Of a stretch of DNA of 64,000 bases, positions 34,270-44,594 are shown piece by piece (position 1 is the stretch's first letter; every line of letters begins with the position of its first letter). The notes beneath the pieces were generated by a model. It had not been told where the DNA came from. It made no database searches and worked only from the letters and a program-made list of their open reading frames with translations. Location: assembly GCF_017743975.1 (NCBI RefSeq), contig NZ_JAGHRC010000007.1:124001-188000 (forward strand), given 5' to 3'. The translations under genes and the position numbers were made by a program. The stretch comes from Ruegeria sp. R14_0. GTDB lineage: Bacteria > Pseudomonadota > Alphaproteobacteria > Rhodobacterales > Rhodobacteraceae.

Positions 34270-36174
34270 ATGAAATCCAATCGAGTTTCCGCATTAGTGC
34301 GACCACGGGATTTCGGGCGTTTAATTCACATCCTGGCTTTTGGGGCTTTGATATGCGCAGCTGCCGCGACGCAGGTCTTTGCCGAAGAAAAGATCATCAA
34401 ATCACACGGATTCTCGGAATTCGGTGATCTGAAATACCCCGAGGGGTTCGCGCATTTCGACTATGTGAACCCGGACGCACCGAAAGGTGGAGAGCTTTCC
34501 TATGCCGCGCAAGGCACGTTCGACAGCTTTAACCCGTTCACACGGCAGGGCCGCGCCGGTGCACGCTCGGCGGACCAATACGAATCTCTGCTGATCGAAT
34601 CCTATGATGAACCGGCATCGTACTATGGTCTTCTGGCCGAAAGCCTCGAGTATCCGGAAAGCCAGGATTGGGTGATCTTCAACATGCGACCTGAGGCGCG
34701 GTTTTCCGATGGTACCCCGGTTACGGCCGAAGATGTGGTCTTTTCCCATAACCTGCTGTTGGATCAGGGGCTGAAGTCGTACGCCGATGCGGTGCGCAAA
34801 CGGATCCCACGGGCCGAAGCCCTGGACGAGCATCGTGTCAAGTTCTACTTCGCCCCGGATATCCCGCGCCGGGCGCTGATTTCGCAGGTGGGTGGGACAC
34901 CGGTGTTTTCAAAGGCATGGTTTGAAGCCGACCCCGAGAATCGCCGCCTGGACAAATCGCGACTTGTTCCCGGTATCGGGTCCGCGCCTTACCTTCTGGA
35001 TAGCTACGATATCAACCGTCGCATCGTGTATAAGCGGAACCCGGATTACTGGGGTGATCACGTCAACGTAAATGTTGGCCGCAACAACTATGACAAAATC
35101 CGTATCGAATACTTCAGCGACTCGATTGCCGCGATGGAGGGGTTCAAGGCGGGGACATTCACGCTACGGCAGGAAAACAACTCGAAAAGCTGGGCGACAG
35201 CTTACGATTTCCCCGCGATTGAGAATGGTGCTGTTGTAAGGGCTGAGCTGGAGAACGGGAACGTTCCGTCGGCCAGCGGTTTCATCATGAACCTCGATCG
35301 TCCGAAGTTCCAAGACCCACGGATCCGCGAGGCGGTACAGCTGGGGTTCAATTTCGAATGGACCAACGAAAGCCTGCAATATGGCCTGTTCCAGCAACGC
35401 AACTCGTTCTGGGAAGGCACGCACCTGGAAGCCAAAGGCTTGCCGGAAGGGCGCGAGCTTGAGGTGCTGCAAAGCCTCGGCGATGCTGTTGATCCCGCGG
35501 TTCTGACGGAAGAGCCCGTAGTGGCACATGAATCGCGCGCTGCCCGCCAGAATGACCGTCGGAACCTGCGCGCTGCCATGAAACTGCTGGACGATGCGGG
35601 TTGGATCGTTGGCGACGACGGTATTCGGCGCAATGAGGCAGGCGAGGTTCTGTCCATTGAATTCCTGTCGGATCAACCGACCTTCGACCGCATTATCCAA
35701 CCCTTTGTCGATAACCTGCGCGCCATGGGGATTGATGCGGTCTACAACCGCGTCGACAATGCTCAGTTCACCCTGCGCCGCCGCGACCGCGACTTTGACA
35801 TGATCTACGGTGGATACCCAACGTCATTGCAGCCATCGACGGGTCTGTATCAACAGTTTGGGACCGAATCCGCGGCGTTTTCCGTGTTCAACCCATCGGG
35901 CGCACATGGCCCGGATATCGAACCGCTGATCGACAACATCGTGGCGGCCACTGATAGCGAAGAGCTTTATGCCAATGTTCGCGCCTTGGATCGTGTTCTG
36001 CGCGCCAAGCGGATTATGGTCCCGACATGGTATCTGGGCCAATACTGGGTTGCCTATTGGGACATGTACGAATACCCCGAAAACCTGCCGCCATATGCGC
36101 TGGGCGTCGAAGACCTCTGGTGGATCAACGCAGAGAAAGAAGCCGAGTTGAAATCTTCAGGCGCCTTGAGGTAA
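34270..36174 (+). CDS. yejA: ABC transporter substrate-binding protein YejA type
   Basis: About 634 residues, SBP_bac_5 family. A signal peptide runs to TQVFAEEK (about residue 40). The mature part has GFSEFGDLKYPEGFAHFDYV, the N-terminal signature of YejA-like proteins, and KRNPDYWGDHVNVNVGRNNYD in the ligand domain. It presents peptides or microcin C-like compounds to the YejBEF importer. Starts at 34261 and 34270 are both possible; I prefer 34270 because GGGG sits directly against the first ATG but 9 bases before the second. It is the first gene of yejABEF. Confidence 0.9.
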   Translation: MKSNRVSALVRPRDFGRLIHILAFGALICAAAATQVFAEEKIIKSHGFSEFGDLKYPEGFAHFDYVNPDAPKGGELSYAAQGTFDSFNPFTRQGRAGARSADQYESLLIESYDEPASYYGLLAESLEYPESQDWVIFNMRPEARFSDGTPVTAEDVVFSHNLLLDQGLKSYADAVRKRIPRAEALDEHRVKFYFAPDIPRRALISQVGGTPVFSKAWFEADPENRRLDKSRLVPGIGSAPYLLDSYDINRRIVYKRNPDYWGDHVNVNVGRNNYDKIRIEYFSDSIAAMEGFKAGTFTLRQENNSKSWATAYDFPAIENGAVVRAELENGNVPSASGFIMNLDRPKFQDPRIREAVQLGFNFEWTNESLQYGLFQQRNSFWEGTHLEAKGLPEGRELEVLQSLGDAVDPAVLTEEPVVAHESRAARQNDRRNLRAAMKLLDDAGWIVGDDGIRRNEAGEVLSIEFLSDQPTFDRIIQPFVDNLRAMGIDAVYNRVDNAQFTLRRRDRDFDMIYGGYPTSLQPSTGLYQQFGTESAAFSVFNPSGAHGPDIEPLIDNIVAATDSEELYANVRALDRVLRAKRIMVPTWYLGQYWVAYWDMYEYPENLPPYALGVEDLWWINAEKEAELKSSGALR

Positions 36175-36183
36175 TCCGCCCCC

Positions 36184-37269
36184 ATGGGAGCATATATTCT
36201 AAGACGCCTGTTGCTGGTGATCCCCACATTGCTGGGGATCATGATCGTCAACTTCACGCTGGTTCAGTTCGTTCCCGGCGGTCCGATTGAACAGATCATT
36301 GCCCAGATGGAAGGCGGCGGTGACGTGTTCGAAGGCATCGCCGGTGGCGGCAGTGATATCGAACAGCAAACCGGCGGCGCGAATGACCGCTATATCGGCG
36401 CACGAGGTCTGCCGCCCGAGTTTATCGAGGAACTGGAAAAGGAATTCGGCTTCGACAAACCTCCGGTTCAGCGGTTCCTCGACATGATGGGCAACTACCT
36501 GACGCTGGACTTTGGTGAGAGCTATTTTCGCTCGATCAGCGTGATCGATCTGGTGCTGGAAAAGATGCCAGTGTCGATCTCATTGGGCCTATGGTCGACC
36601 CTGATCGCCTATCTGGTCTCGATCCCGCTGGGCATTCGCAAGGCGATCAAAGACGGATCACAGTTTGACACCTGGACCAGCGGCGCAATCATTGTCGCCT
36701 ATGCCATCCCTGGCTTCCTGTTCGCCATTCTGCTGCTGGTGTTGTTTGCCGGCGGGTCATACTATCAGATCTTCCCGCTGCGGGGCCTGACGTCGGACAA
36801 TTGGGACAGCCTGAGCCTGTTCGGAAAGATCGTGGACTACTTCTGGCACATCACGCTGCCGATCATTGCTCTGACAATCTCGGCCTTTGCGACGCTCACG
36901 CTGCTGACCAAGAATTCGTTTCTGGATGAGATCAAGAAACAGTATGTCATGACAGCCCGCGCCAAGGGTCTGAGCGAAAGCAAAGTGCTGTATGGCCACG
37001 TGTTCCGCAATGCGATGTTGATCGTGATTGCGGGCTTTCCGGCGGTGTTCATTGGCGTGTTCTTTGGTGGCTCGATTATCATCGAGACGATCTTCTCGCT
37101 GGATGGTCTGGGTCGATTGGGCTTCGAGGCTGCCGTTGCGCGAGATTATCCGGTGATCTTCGGCACGCTCTTTATTTTTGGCCTGATGGGGTTGGTTGTC
37201 GGCATCATCAGCGACCTGATGTATGTGCTGGTTGACCCGCGCATCGACTTCGAAAAGCGGGAGGGGTAA
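36184..37269 (+). CDS. yejB: Peptide ABC transporter permease YejB
   Basis: A 361-residue DppB/OppB-type permease with six helices. It has an N-terminal [20 protein letters not shown] and the EAA-like loop [19 protein letters not shown] near residue 257. A long periplasmic loop (about residues 30-95) includes a Gly/Glu-rich stretch, as in YejB proteins. It pairs with YejE. It lies 9 bases after yejA, and its stop abuts the yejE start. Confidence 0.93.
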   Translation: MGAYILRRLLLVIPTLLGIMIVNFTLVQFVPGGPIEQIIAQMEGGGDVFEGIAGGGSDIEQQTGGANDRYIGARGLPPEFIEELEKEFGFDKPPVQRFLDMMGNYLTLDFGESYFRSISVIDLVLEKMPVSISLGLWSTLIAYLVSIPLGIRKAIKDGSQFDTWTSGAIIVAYAIPGFLFAILLLVLFAGGSYYQIFPLRGLTSDNWDSLSLFGKIVDYFWHITLPIIALTISAFATLTLLTKNSFLDEIKKQYVMTARAKGLSESKVLYGHVFRNAMLIVIAGFPAVFIGVFFGGSIIIETIFSLDGLGRLGFEAAVARDYPVIFGTLFIFGLMGLVVGIISDLMYVLVDPRIDFEKREG

Positions 37270-38376
37270 ATGGCACTTTCCCCTCTCAACCAGCGCCGCT
37301 GGCGCAATTTCCGCCGCAATGGCCGGGCCTTCTGGTCGCTGATCATCTTTTCGGTGCTGTTTGGCCTGTCGCTGTTTGCCGAGTTCATTGCAAACGACAA
37401 GCCGATCCTGGTGAAGTACCGGGGTGAGTTCTACACGCCGATTTTCAATTTCTATGCGGAAACCGAGTTTGGCGGCGATTTTCAGACCGAAGCAATCTAC
37501 CGCGACCCCGAGGTTCAATGCCTGATTGACAGCGGCGGCCTTGAGGAATGCTTTGACGATCCCGAAGGGATCATTGATGAGATCAAGGCCGGCACGTTCC
37601 AGGCCGAAGGGTACGAGCGCGGCTGGGCCATCTGGCCGCTGATCCCGTATTCCTTCAACACCAGCGTCGATCGGCCGGGTGCCGCGCCGCTGCCCCCCAA
37701 TGGTCAGAACCTGTTGGGGACAGATGACACCAAACGCGACGTTCTGGCCCGTGTGATATATGGCTTCCGCCTGTCCATTCTGTTCACGCTGATGGTCACA
37801 GGCGTGGCCAGCTTGGTCGGTATCTTTGCCGGAGCGATTCAGGGCTTCTTTGGCGGATGGCTGGATCTGATTTTCCAACGGATCATCGAGATATGGTCCG
37901 CGACGCCATCGCTCTATGTGATCATCATCATGTTCGCCATTCTGGGCCGAAGTTTCTGGCTGCTTGTGGCGTTGATGATCCTTTTCAGTTGGACTGGCCT
38001 GGTTGGTGTTGTCCGCGCTGAATTCCTGCGGGCGCGAAACCTTGAATACGTCCGCGCTGCGCGCGCGCTGGGTGTGGGCAACATGACCATCATGTTCCGC
38101 CATATGCTGCCCAACGCGATGGTTGCCACGCTGACTTTCATGCCGTTCATCGTAACAGGTACGATCGGAGGGCTCGCCTCGCTGGACTTCCTTGGCTTTG
38201 GTCTTCCGTCCTCGGCCCCGTCGCTGGGTGAGCTGACTTTGCAAGCCAAGCAGAATCTGCAGGCGCCATGGCTGGCCTTCACCGCCTTCTTCACATTTGC
38301 CATCATGCTGTCGCTTCTGGTTTTCATCTTCGAAGGCGTCCGCGATGCGTTTGATCCCAGAAAGACCTTCTCATGA
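37270..38376 (+). CDS. yejE: Peptide ABC transporter permease YejE
   Basis: A 368-residue DppC/OppC-type permease. It has an N-terminal helix, a large periplasmic insertion with a Cys pair (QCLIDSGGLEECFDDPEG) and five further helices. The coupling loop is LEYVRAARALGVGNMTIMFR, and GGLASLDFLGFGLPSSAPSL is family-typical. The ATG directly follows the yejB TAA (TAAATG), and the stop overlaps the yejF ATG by 4 bases. Confidence 0.93.
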   Translation: MALSPLNQRRWRNFRRNGRAFWSLIIFSVLFGLSLFAEFIANDKPILVKYRGEFYTPIFNFYAETEFGGDFQTEAIYRDPEVQCLIDSGGLEECFDDPEGIIDEIKAGTFQAEGYERGWAIWPLIPYSFNTSVDRPGAAPLPPNGQNLLGTDDTKRDVLARVIYGFRLSILFTLMVTGVASLVGIFAGAIQGFFGGWLDLIFQRIIEIWSATPSLYVIIIMFAILGRSFWLLVALMILFSWTGLVGVVRAEFLRARNLEYVRAARALGVGNMTIMFRHMLPNAMVATLTFMPFIVTGTIGGLASLDFLGFGLPSSAPSLGELTLQAKQNLQAPWLAFTAFFTFAIMLSLLVFIFEGVRDAFDPRKTFS

Positions 38377-39950
38377 GCCTGTTGGATGTGAACAACCTCA
38401 AGGTCTCGTTCCAGCAGGACGGTCAGGTGTCAGCCGCGGTCAAGGGCGTGTCCTTTACCGTGGATCGGGGTGAAACGGTCGCTTTGGTGGGCGAATCCGG
38501 GTCTGGAAAATCCGTGACCGCGCTTAGCACTGTGTCGTTGCTGGGCGACAGCGCGATGGTCGAAGGGTCCGTCAGATACGACGGAGATGAGATGATCGGC
38601 GCGTCCGAGGCCAAACTGATGGACGTTCGCGGCAACGATATCAGCTTTATCTTCCAAGAGCCGATGACCTCGCTGAACCCGCTGCACACCATCCAAAAGC
38701 AGATGGCCGAGTCTCTGGCATTGCATCAGGGCCTGTCAGGCGATGCAGCGCGCGATCGGATTGTTGAGCTGCTGACAAAGGTCGGCATCCGCGACCCCGA
38801 AGAACGCCTGGACAGCTATCCGCACCAGCTGTCGGGCGGCCAACGCCAGCGCGTCATGATCGCTCTGGCGCTGGCAAACAAACCTGACATCCTGATTGCG
38901 GATGAGCCGACGACGGCGCTGGACGTGACGATTCAGGCGCAGATCCTTGAATTGCTGGCCGAGTTACAGAAGTCAGAAAACATGGGGATGCTGTTTATTA
39001 CCCACGACCTTGGCATTGTCCGTCGTATCGCGGACCGGGTCTGTGTGATGAAGGATGGCGAGATTGTCGAAACTGGCGCCACGCGCGAGATTTTTGACAA
39101 CCCTCAGCATCCCTACACACGTAAGCTGCTGGCGGCAGAACCGTCCGGCCACCCTGACCCGGTCGCAGCTGACGCCGAAGAGGTCGCCCGCACCGAACAT
39201 CTGAAGGTCTGGTTTCCGATCCAGCGCGGTTTCCTGAAACGCACCGTTGGGTATGTGAAGGCCGTCAATGACGCCACCCTCAGCGTGCGTGCCGGTGAGA
39301 CCTTGGGGATCGTGGGCGAAAGTGGCTCCGGCAAAACCACTTTGGCGCTGGCGATCATGCGGTTGATCGCGTCTGAGGGTGGCATCACATTCCGGGATCA
39401 AGACGTGCGCCGCTGGTCCACGCGCGAGTTGCGGCGTTTGCGCAAGGACATGCAGATTGTGTTCCAGGATCCGTTTGGCAGCCTCAGCCCGCGGATGACT
39501 TGCCAACAGATCATCGCCGAAGGGTTGGCGATCCACAAAGTTGATCCTCACCGCGCCCCGCGTGAACTGGTGGCCGAAGTGATGGCCGAGGTGGGTTTGG
39601 ACCCTGCAGCGATGGACCGCTATCCGCACGAGTTTTCAGGCGGTCAGCGCCAGCGCATTGCCATCGCCCGGGCCATGGTTCTGCGGCCCAAACTGCTGGT
39701 TCTGGATGAACCGACCAGTGCGTTGGACATGACGGTGCAGGTCCAGATCGTTGACCTGTTGCGCGATCTTCAGCGGAAATACGGGCTAGCCTATTTGTTT
39801 ATCAGTCACGACCTGAAGGTTGTGCGCGCGATGTCGCATAATGTGATCGTCATGCGGAACGGAGACGTGATCGAGATGGGCTCGGCCGAGGATCTGTTCG
39901 AAAACGCGCAAACGGATTACACCCGCGAGCTTATCGCGGCGGCGGGCTGA
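38373..39950 (+). CDS. yejF: Peptide ABC transporter double ATPase YejF
   Basis: 525 residues with two fused ATPase modules (DppD-like, about 1-260; DppF-like, about 275-525). Both have Walker A (GESGSGKS / GESGSGKT), ABC signatures (LSGGQRQR / FSGGQRQR) and Walker B ([12 protein letters not shown] / [11 protein letters not shown]). Each ends in the oligopeptide C-terminal extension ([14 protein letters not shown]). It powers YejBE in the cytosol. It is the last gene of the operon. Confidence 0.95.
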   Translation: MSLLDVNNLKVSFQQDGQVSAAVKGVSFTVDRGETVALVGESGSGKSVTALSTVSLLGDSAMVEGSVRYDGDEMIGASEAKLMDVRGNDISFIFQEPMTSLNPLHTIQKQMAESLALHQGLSGDAARDRIVELLTKVGIRDPEERLDSYPHQLSGGQRQRVMIALALANKPDILIADEPTTALDVTIQAQILELLAELQKSENMGMLFITHDLGIVRRIADRVCVMKDGEIVETGATREIFDNPQHPYTRKLLAAEPSGHPDPVAADAEEVARTEHLKVWFPIQRGFLKRTVGYVKAVNDATLSVRAGETLGIVGESGSGKTTLALAIMRLIASEGGITFRDQDVRRWSTRELRRLRKDMQIVFQDPFGSLSPRMTCQQIIAEGLAIHKVDPHRAPRELVAEVMAEVGLDPAAMDRYPHEFSGGQRQRIAIARAMVLRPKLLVLDEPTSALDMTVQVQIVDLLRDLQRKYGLAYLFISHDLKVVRAMSHNVIVMRNGDVIEMGSAEDLFENAQTDYTRELIAAAG

Positions 39951-39970
39951 CACCAGCCCGCCCCGAATTT

Positions 39971-41899
39971 TCAGGCGGTTGCCTTTTCCCGAGCGGCTGA
40001 TTTGGGGACCGGCCCGCGCAACTCTTCGTAATGATCGAAGCTTAGCTTGACCCAACCGGTGCCGCGTGTGGCGCTAGCGAGGGTGCGGTGCAACTCGTCT
40101 TCGGCCACGGCAGGCAGCTGGGCGCTAAAGATCTCCCAACCCGAAGCATTGGGGTTGCCCTCAAAACCCAAAACCTGACCCTGCAGTGAGCTGATCGTGG
40201 GCACCAGATCGCCAACAAAATCCGACGGCAGGTGAATCTCGGCGTTCAGGATGGGTTGCAAAACCACTGGTTTCGCCTGCGGCAACGCCTCGCGCACCGC
40301 GTTCTTGCCAGCGGTGCGGAACGCATAGTCTGAGCTGTCGACGTTGTGATGTTTGCCGTCGTTCAGGGTCACTTTGACGTCGACCACAGGGAACCCTTCG
40401 GGCCCCTGCGCCAGCGCGTCTTTGGCACCGTGTTCGACCGAAGGGATATAGTTGCGGGGAACGGCCCCGCCTTTGACCACCTCTTGGAACTCGAACCCTG
40501 CGCCACGCGGGGTAGGCGCGATCGAGATCACGACGTCGGCAAATTGCCCCGCGCCGCCTGACTGCTTGCGGTGGCGATGGCGGTGCTCGACAGGCGCGCG
40601 GATCGTTTCGCGATAGGCGGTTTCGACCCGTTCGGTATCGATTTCAATCCCAAAATCCTCGGCCAACTTGGCGCTGATGCGACGCATGTGCTGGGGCCCT
40701 TGTGATCCCAGGACCGCGTGACCGCTCAATTCATCCTGTTCCAGATGCAATCCGGGATCGATCTCTGCCAACCGGGACAGCGCGTTCGACAGGCGCACAT
40801 CGTCGCGTTCATGCGTTGGGGATACGACCTGCCGGTGAGCCGCAGGATGAGACTCGGCCCATTCCGGCAAAGGCGTTGCACCGTTGCTGTCATAAATGTT
40901 GCCGGGATTAAGATGATCAGACTTTACAGCAAGCCCGATCTGCCCTGCCGGCAGTTCCGAGATCTGGGTCTTGGCGTCCAACGTGGTCAGATTGCCGACT
41001 GTCTCACCGCCCAAGGCCTCATGTGCCTTTACGCCCTTGCCCAGCCCGCGCAGGACAATGATCTTGCCGATATGTTTTTTGACATCCGCGAAGCCTGCAA
41101 TGGCGCGTGCATTTTCCTCGGCCTCGTCGCGCCCCGCGGCGATGTCGAACTCGGGCGCTTCGTGTCGCAGTGCTTTCATCAGCCGTGTCAGCCCGTTCCC
41201 GTGACTGGCCGAGCCCAGACAAGCCGGGATCAATTGGTGGTTTTGCAGGACCTGCGCCGCCAGATCATATATTTCCTCGCTTGGCGGTTGTTTGTCCTCG
41301 ATCAGCTGTTCCAACAAGTGGTCGTCAAAGTCGGAAAGCGTTTCCAGCAGTTCCGTCCGGGCTTCCTGCTCGCGGTCCTCGACCGATTGTGGCAGTTCGA
41401 TCAGGGCCGAGGGTTGCCCCTCCTGATACTTCCAGGCGCGTTCAGAAATCAGGTCAACTGCGCCGATGATCGTGTCACCATCGCGGATAGGGACCTGCCG
41501 CAAGGCGATGTGATGAGTGCAATAGGTCTGTAGGGCCGCGATGATGTCGCGAATGCGGCCATTGGGGCTGTCCATGCGGTTGATGAACAGGAAGCAGGGG
41601 ATTCCGGCCTCTTCCACCAAACGCAGATAAGGGGCGCACAGCACGGCGGCGTCGGGGTCAGGTGGTACGACGACAACGGCCGCGTCCGAGATCGCCATCG
41701 CAGGCCCAACATAAGCCAGCGTATCGCTGCCTCCGTTCACGTCTACGGCGCACCAGGGTTCGCCCAAATAAGAAAAACCGTGCAGATGCACGGTTCCGGA
41801 TACGTCGAATGTGGTTGGCCGGCCATCGAGGCGGCTGATGGCCTCGACCAGTGTTGTTTTGCCCGATTGGCTGGGGCCGAGGACGGAAAAAACGCGCAT
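39971..41899 (-). CDS. Elongation-factor-G-like GTPase with degenerate G motifs
   Basis: 642 residues with EF-G domains G, II, III (near 380-450), IV and V, about 50 residues shorter than EF-G. G1 reads GPSQSGKTT, still a usable P-loop. The switch II motif DTPGHVD of EF-G reads DVNGGSD, so the catalytic His is lost; G4 reads NRMD instead of NKMD. Domain IV keeps HRHRHRKQSGGAGQFADV. This matches a family of EF-G-like proteins widely annotated in alphaproteobacteria, whose role is not established. It is a stand-alone gene, not in a str operon. Confidence 0.85.
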   Translation of the reverse strand: MRVFSVLGPSQSGKTTLVEAISRLDGRPTTFDVSGTVHLHGFSYLGEPWCAVDVNGGSDTLAYVGPAMAISDAAVVVVPPDPDAAVLCAPYLRLVEEAGIPCFLFINRMDSPNGRIRDIIAALQTYCTHHIALRQVPIRDGDTIIGAVDLISERAWKYQEGQPSALIELPQSVEDREQEARTELLETLSDFDDHLLEQLIEDKQPPSEEIYDLAAQVLQNHQLIPACLGSASHGNGLTRLMKALRHEAPEFDIAAGRDEAEENARAIAGFADVKKHIGKIIVLRGLGKGVKAHEALGGETVGNLTTLDAKTQISELPAGQIGLAVKSDHLNPGNIYDSNGATPLPEWAESHPAAHRQVVSPTHERDDVRLSNALSRLAEIDPGLHLEQDELSGHAVLGSQGPQHMRRISAKLAEDFGIEIDTERVETAYRETIRAPVEHRHRHRKQSGGAGQFADVVISIAPTPRGAGFEFQEVVKGGAVPRNYIPSVEHGAKDALAQGPEGFPVVDVKVTLNDGKHHNVDSSDYAFRTAGKNAVREALPQAKPVVLQPILNAEIHLPSDFVGDLVPTISSLQGQVLGFEGNPNASGWEIFSAQLPAVAEDELHRTLASATRGTGWVKLSFDHYEELRGPVPKSAAREKATA

Positions 41900-42002
41900 G
41901 GATGCTGTCCCTCTTTCAAGTTGCAGAACGGCTGCACGAAAAGGGCGGTCGAGCGCGAATGCGTCGGCACATGCTGTCTGGTATTTTGCCTGCCTCGGGC
42001 GC

Positions 42003-42024
42003 GGGGCGGATGTTCACCCGCCCC
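42003..42024. other. GC hairpin in the EF-G-like / hemN spacer
   Basis: GGGGCGG (42003-42009), loop ATGTTCAC, CCGCCCC (42018-42024), no T-run. Nothing else recognisable lies in the 178-base spacer. Confidence 0.35.
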
Positions 42025-42077
42025 CTGAGTGTGGGGAAAACCCACCCTCCGCGTCAAGTCTTGTCCCTGTTGTGGGG

Positions 42078-43433
42078 TCAGATCGCCGAACTGTGGCCTG
42101 CCTTGCTGAGGTCATAGGCATCAAAGCTGCGGGCGATCATCCGGGTCAGCGGGCGGGCTTCCGGGGGAATGTAAAGACCGTCGTCAGTGATGCTGAGCAG
42201 CCCGTCAAAGGCAGAGTTCGCGGCTTCGTACATTCCCTGCAACTCGGCCGGGGAAATGGCATGGTCACGCAGGATCTCGGCCGAGTTGATGCGGAAATCG
42301 CACATCAACGCTTCGATCAGACGAGCGCGCAGGATGTCCTGACCCTTGAACAGGTGTCCGCGCGAGATCGAAAACTGCCCCTCGCGGATCGCCTTTGTGT
42401 GCGCCGAGGTCGCCGGGGCGTTCTGCGCATAGCCTTGCGGGAATTTCGAGATTGAGCTGGCGCCCACCCCAATCAAAACCTCAGCCTGATCGTCGGTGTA
42501 GCCCTGGAAGTTGCGTTTCAACCGGCCTGCCTTCAGCGCATGCGTCAGCCCGTCATCCTGCGTCGCAAAGTGGTCGATCCCGATCTCGGCGTAATTGTCC
42601 CACAGGAACAGACGCCGGGCTGTATCGAACAGGTCCAGGCGGTCTTCGGGTGTGGGCAGGGCATCCGTAGGAATCAATTGCTGCCGTTTGGCCATCCACG
42701 GCACATGAGCGTAACCGTATAGCGCGACCCGATCAGGGCTGAGCGACAGCAGCTTCTGCACGCTCTCGGTCATCTTCGCTTTGGTCTGATGCGGCAAGCC
42801 GTAAAGGATGTCGGCATTCAGGCTTGTGATACCCCGCGCGCGGATCATGTCTGCGGCTTGACGCGTGGTGTCATAACTTTGGATGCGACCGATGGTTTTC
42901 TGGATGTCGTCGTCAAAATCCTGCACACCGATCGAGGCGCGGTTCATGCCTGCTTCGGCCAGCGCGTCCAGGCGGGCTTCGTCGATTTCATTGGGGTCGA
43001 TTTCCACCGAAAACTCGGCATCCGGTCCAAGGGGCACAATCTCGAGGATTCGCGCGGCCAGATCCCGCATCAGGTCCGGGCTCAGCAAGGTTGGTGTGCC
43101 ACCGCCCCAATGAAGGCGGGACAAGGTCACGCCTTCGGGCAGGTGGGCGGCCAGCAAATCCAGCTCGGCTTTCAGGACGTCCACATAGGCAACCACCGGG
43201 CTGTCGGTCTGAGTCCCCTGGGTGCGGCAGGCGCAAAACCAGCATAGCCTGCGGCAGAACGGAACATGGACATATAGCGACACGGAACTGCCGGGTTTGA
43301 TGCCAGAAATCCAGTCGCCAAAATGACTTGGCCCCACATCATTGCTGAAATGCGGGGCGGTGGGATAGCTTGTGTAACGCGGGACTTTCGCGTCAAATAG
43401 TCCAAGCTTTGCCAATTGCGGTTTCACTATCAT
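42078..43433 (-). CDS. hemN: Oxygen-independent coproporphyrinogen III oxidase
   Basis: A 451-residue radical-SAM enzyme for anaerobic and microaerobic haem synthesis. VHVPFCRRLCWFCAC holds the Cys ligands C60, C64 and C67, and GGGTPTLL is the SAM-binding motif. The N-terminal PRYTSYPTAPHFS segment is typical of HemN rather than HemW. The HemN C-terminal domain is present. It is divergent from fnrL, with an FNR box centred 42 bases upstream of its ATG, consistent with oxygen control. Confidence 0.95.
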   Translation of the reverse strand: MIVKPQLAKLGLFDAKVPRYTSYPTAPHFSNDVGPSHFGDWISGIKPGSSVSLYVHVPFCRRLCWFCACRTQGTQTDSPVVAYVDVLKAELDLLAAHLPEGVTLSRLHWGGGTPTLLSPDLMRDLAARILEIVPLGPDAEFSVEIDPNEIDEARLDALAEAGMNRASIGVQDFDDDIQKTIGRIQSYDTTRQAADMIRARGITSLNADILYGLPHQTKAKMTESVQKLLSLSPDRVALYGYAHVPWMAKRQQLIPTDALPTPEDRLDLFDTARRLFLWDNYAEIGIDHFATQDDGLTHALKAGRLKRNFQGYTDDQAEVLIGVGASSISKFPQGYAQNAPATSAHTKAIREGQFSISRGHLFKGQDILRARLIEALMCDFRINSAEILRDHAISPAELQGMYEAANSAFDGLLSITDDGLYIPPEARPLTRMIARSFDAYDLSKAGHSSAI

Positions 43434-43468
43434 AGCGATACCGTTAAGGCACCGTCGATACAGATACC

Positions 43469-43482
43469 TTGACTGAGATCAA
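43469..43482. promoter_or_regulatory. FNR box between hemN and fnrL
   Basis: TTGAC TGAG ATCAA, matching the TTGAT-N4-ATCAA consensus in 9 of 10 positions. It lies 15 bases before the fnrL ATG, a position suited to autorepression, and 42 bases (centre) from the hemN start. Confidence 0.85.
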
Positions 43483-43497
43483 GTGGAAGCGCGAACG

Positions 43498-44238
43498 ATG
43501 TTAAAAGCTCAATTTGACCATACCAACTGTTCGGACTGTCCAATCCGGCACCGCGCAGTTTGCGCGCATTGCGATGCCGATGAGTTGGAAGAGCTTGAAG
43601 ACATCAAGTATTACCGCACCTTCGAGGCGGGTCAGACGATTATCTGGTCTGGCGATCAGATGAATTTTGTGGGCTCTGTCGTGTCAGGGATCGCTTCGTT
43701 GACGCAGACGATGGAAGACGGGCGTACGCAAATGGTTGGTCTGCTGCTGCCCAGCGACTTTGTCGGGCGACCGGGGCGCGAGGCCGCGCCTTATGATGTG
43801 CAGGCCACGACCGATGTGGTCATGTGCTGCTTTCGCAAGAAACCGTTCGAAGACCTGATGAATACCACCCCGCACATCGCCCATCGCCTGCTTCAGATGA
43901 CGCTGGACGAACTGGACGCCGCGCGCGAATGGATGCTGGTGCTGGGGCGCAAAACGGCGCGCGAAAAGATCGCGAGCCTGTTGTCTATCATTGCCCGCCG
44001 AGATGCCTCGATCACACCAAAGGACAAGCCTGCGTCCATCGTGTTCGACCTGCCGCTGACGCGTGAGGCGATGGCAGATTATCTGGGTCTGACCCTTGAA
44101 ACCGTCAGCCGCCAGATCTCGGCCCTCAAGAAAGACGGGGTCATTCTGCTGGAAGGCAAGCGCCACGTGACGATCCCGGATATGCGCCGCCTGATGGAAG
44201 AGGCGGGCGACGATTCGGATGGCGGGTTCCTGGTTTAA
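43498..44238 (+). CDS. fnrL: Oxygen-sensing Crp/Fnr-family regulator FnrL
   Basis: 246 residues. N-terminal cysteines C11, C14, C22 and C25 (NCSDCPIRHRAVCAHC) with a further Cys in VVMCCF are suited to an oxygen-labile [4Fe-4S] cluster. A cyclic-nucleotide-like beta-roll and the dimer helix follow. The HTH helix TLETVSRQISALKKDG carries the E-x2-S-R code of FNR proteins that read TTGAT. The ATG at 43498 is preferred; an upstream in-frame GTG would lie at the edge of the FNR box. FNR boxes upstream of hemN, ccoN and ccoG are likely targets. Confidence 0.95.
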   Translation: MLKAQFDHTNCSDCPIRHRAVCAHCDADELEELEDIKYYRTFEAGQTIIWSGDQMNFVGSVVSGIASLTQTMEDGRTQMVGLLLPSDFVGRPGREAAPYDVQATTDVVMCCFRKKPFEDLMNTTPHIAHRLLQMTLDELDAAREWMLVLGRKTAREKIASLLSIIARRDASITPKDKPASIVFDLPLTREAMADYLGLTLETVSRQISALKKDGVILLEGKRHVTIPDMRRLMEEAGDDSDGGFLV

Positions 44239-44302
44239 ACCTGTTCTCTGAGAGTTTTCCGTGGTTTACTGGCCTGGTGAATGAACCAGTCAGGAGATTG
44301 GC

Positions 44303-44557
44303 ATGGAATTCAGTAGCCTTTTGGCAATGCTCATCATCGGCTGCATCGCCGGGTGGCTTTCGGGCAAGATCATGGAAGGCCGCGGCTTTGGCCTGATCGG
44401 TAACGTGATCGTTGGGATCATTGGCGCATTTCTTGCGGGCATGATCTTTCCGGCGTTGGGTTTTTCTGTCGGTGGCGGTGTTTTATCGTCGATCTTTTTT
44501 GCGACGATCGGTGCAGTGATCTTGCTGTTCGTGATTGGACTGATCAAACGTGTTTGA
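44303..44557 (+). CDS. GlsB/YeaQ/YmgE family stress-response membrane protein
   Basis: 84 residues, three hydrophobic helices with many glycines (GNVIVGIIGAFLAGMIFPAL). It begins LLAMLIIGCIAGWLSGKIMEGRGFG, the signature of transglycosylase-associated small proteins. The exact function is unknown; members are induced by general stress. AGGAG 7 bases before the ATG is a strong ribosome site. A hairpin follows the stop. Confidence 0.92.
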   Translation: MEFSSLLAMLIIGCIAGWLSGKIMEGRGFGLIGNVIVGIIGAFLAGMIFPALGFSVGGGVLSSIFFATIGAVILLFVIGLIKRV

Positions 44558-44579
44558 GCCACCCGCCGGAGCGGGTGGC
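44558..44579 (+). terminator. Hairpin between glsB-like gene and uspA
   Basis: GCCACCCGC, loop CGGA, GCGGGTGGC. A 9-bp perfect stem that overlaps nothing coding. The following sequence (TGTAGCTCTCTTTG) is only weakly T-rich, so it may be a Rho-dependent or bidirectional stop for the two convergent genes. Confidence 0.65.
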
Positions 44580-44594
44580 CTGTAGCTCTCTTTG

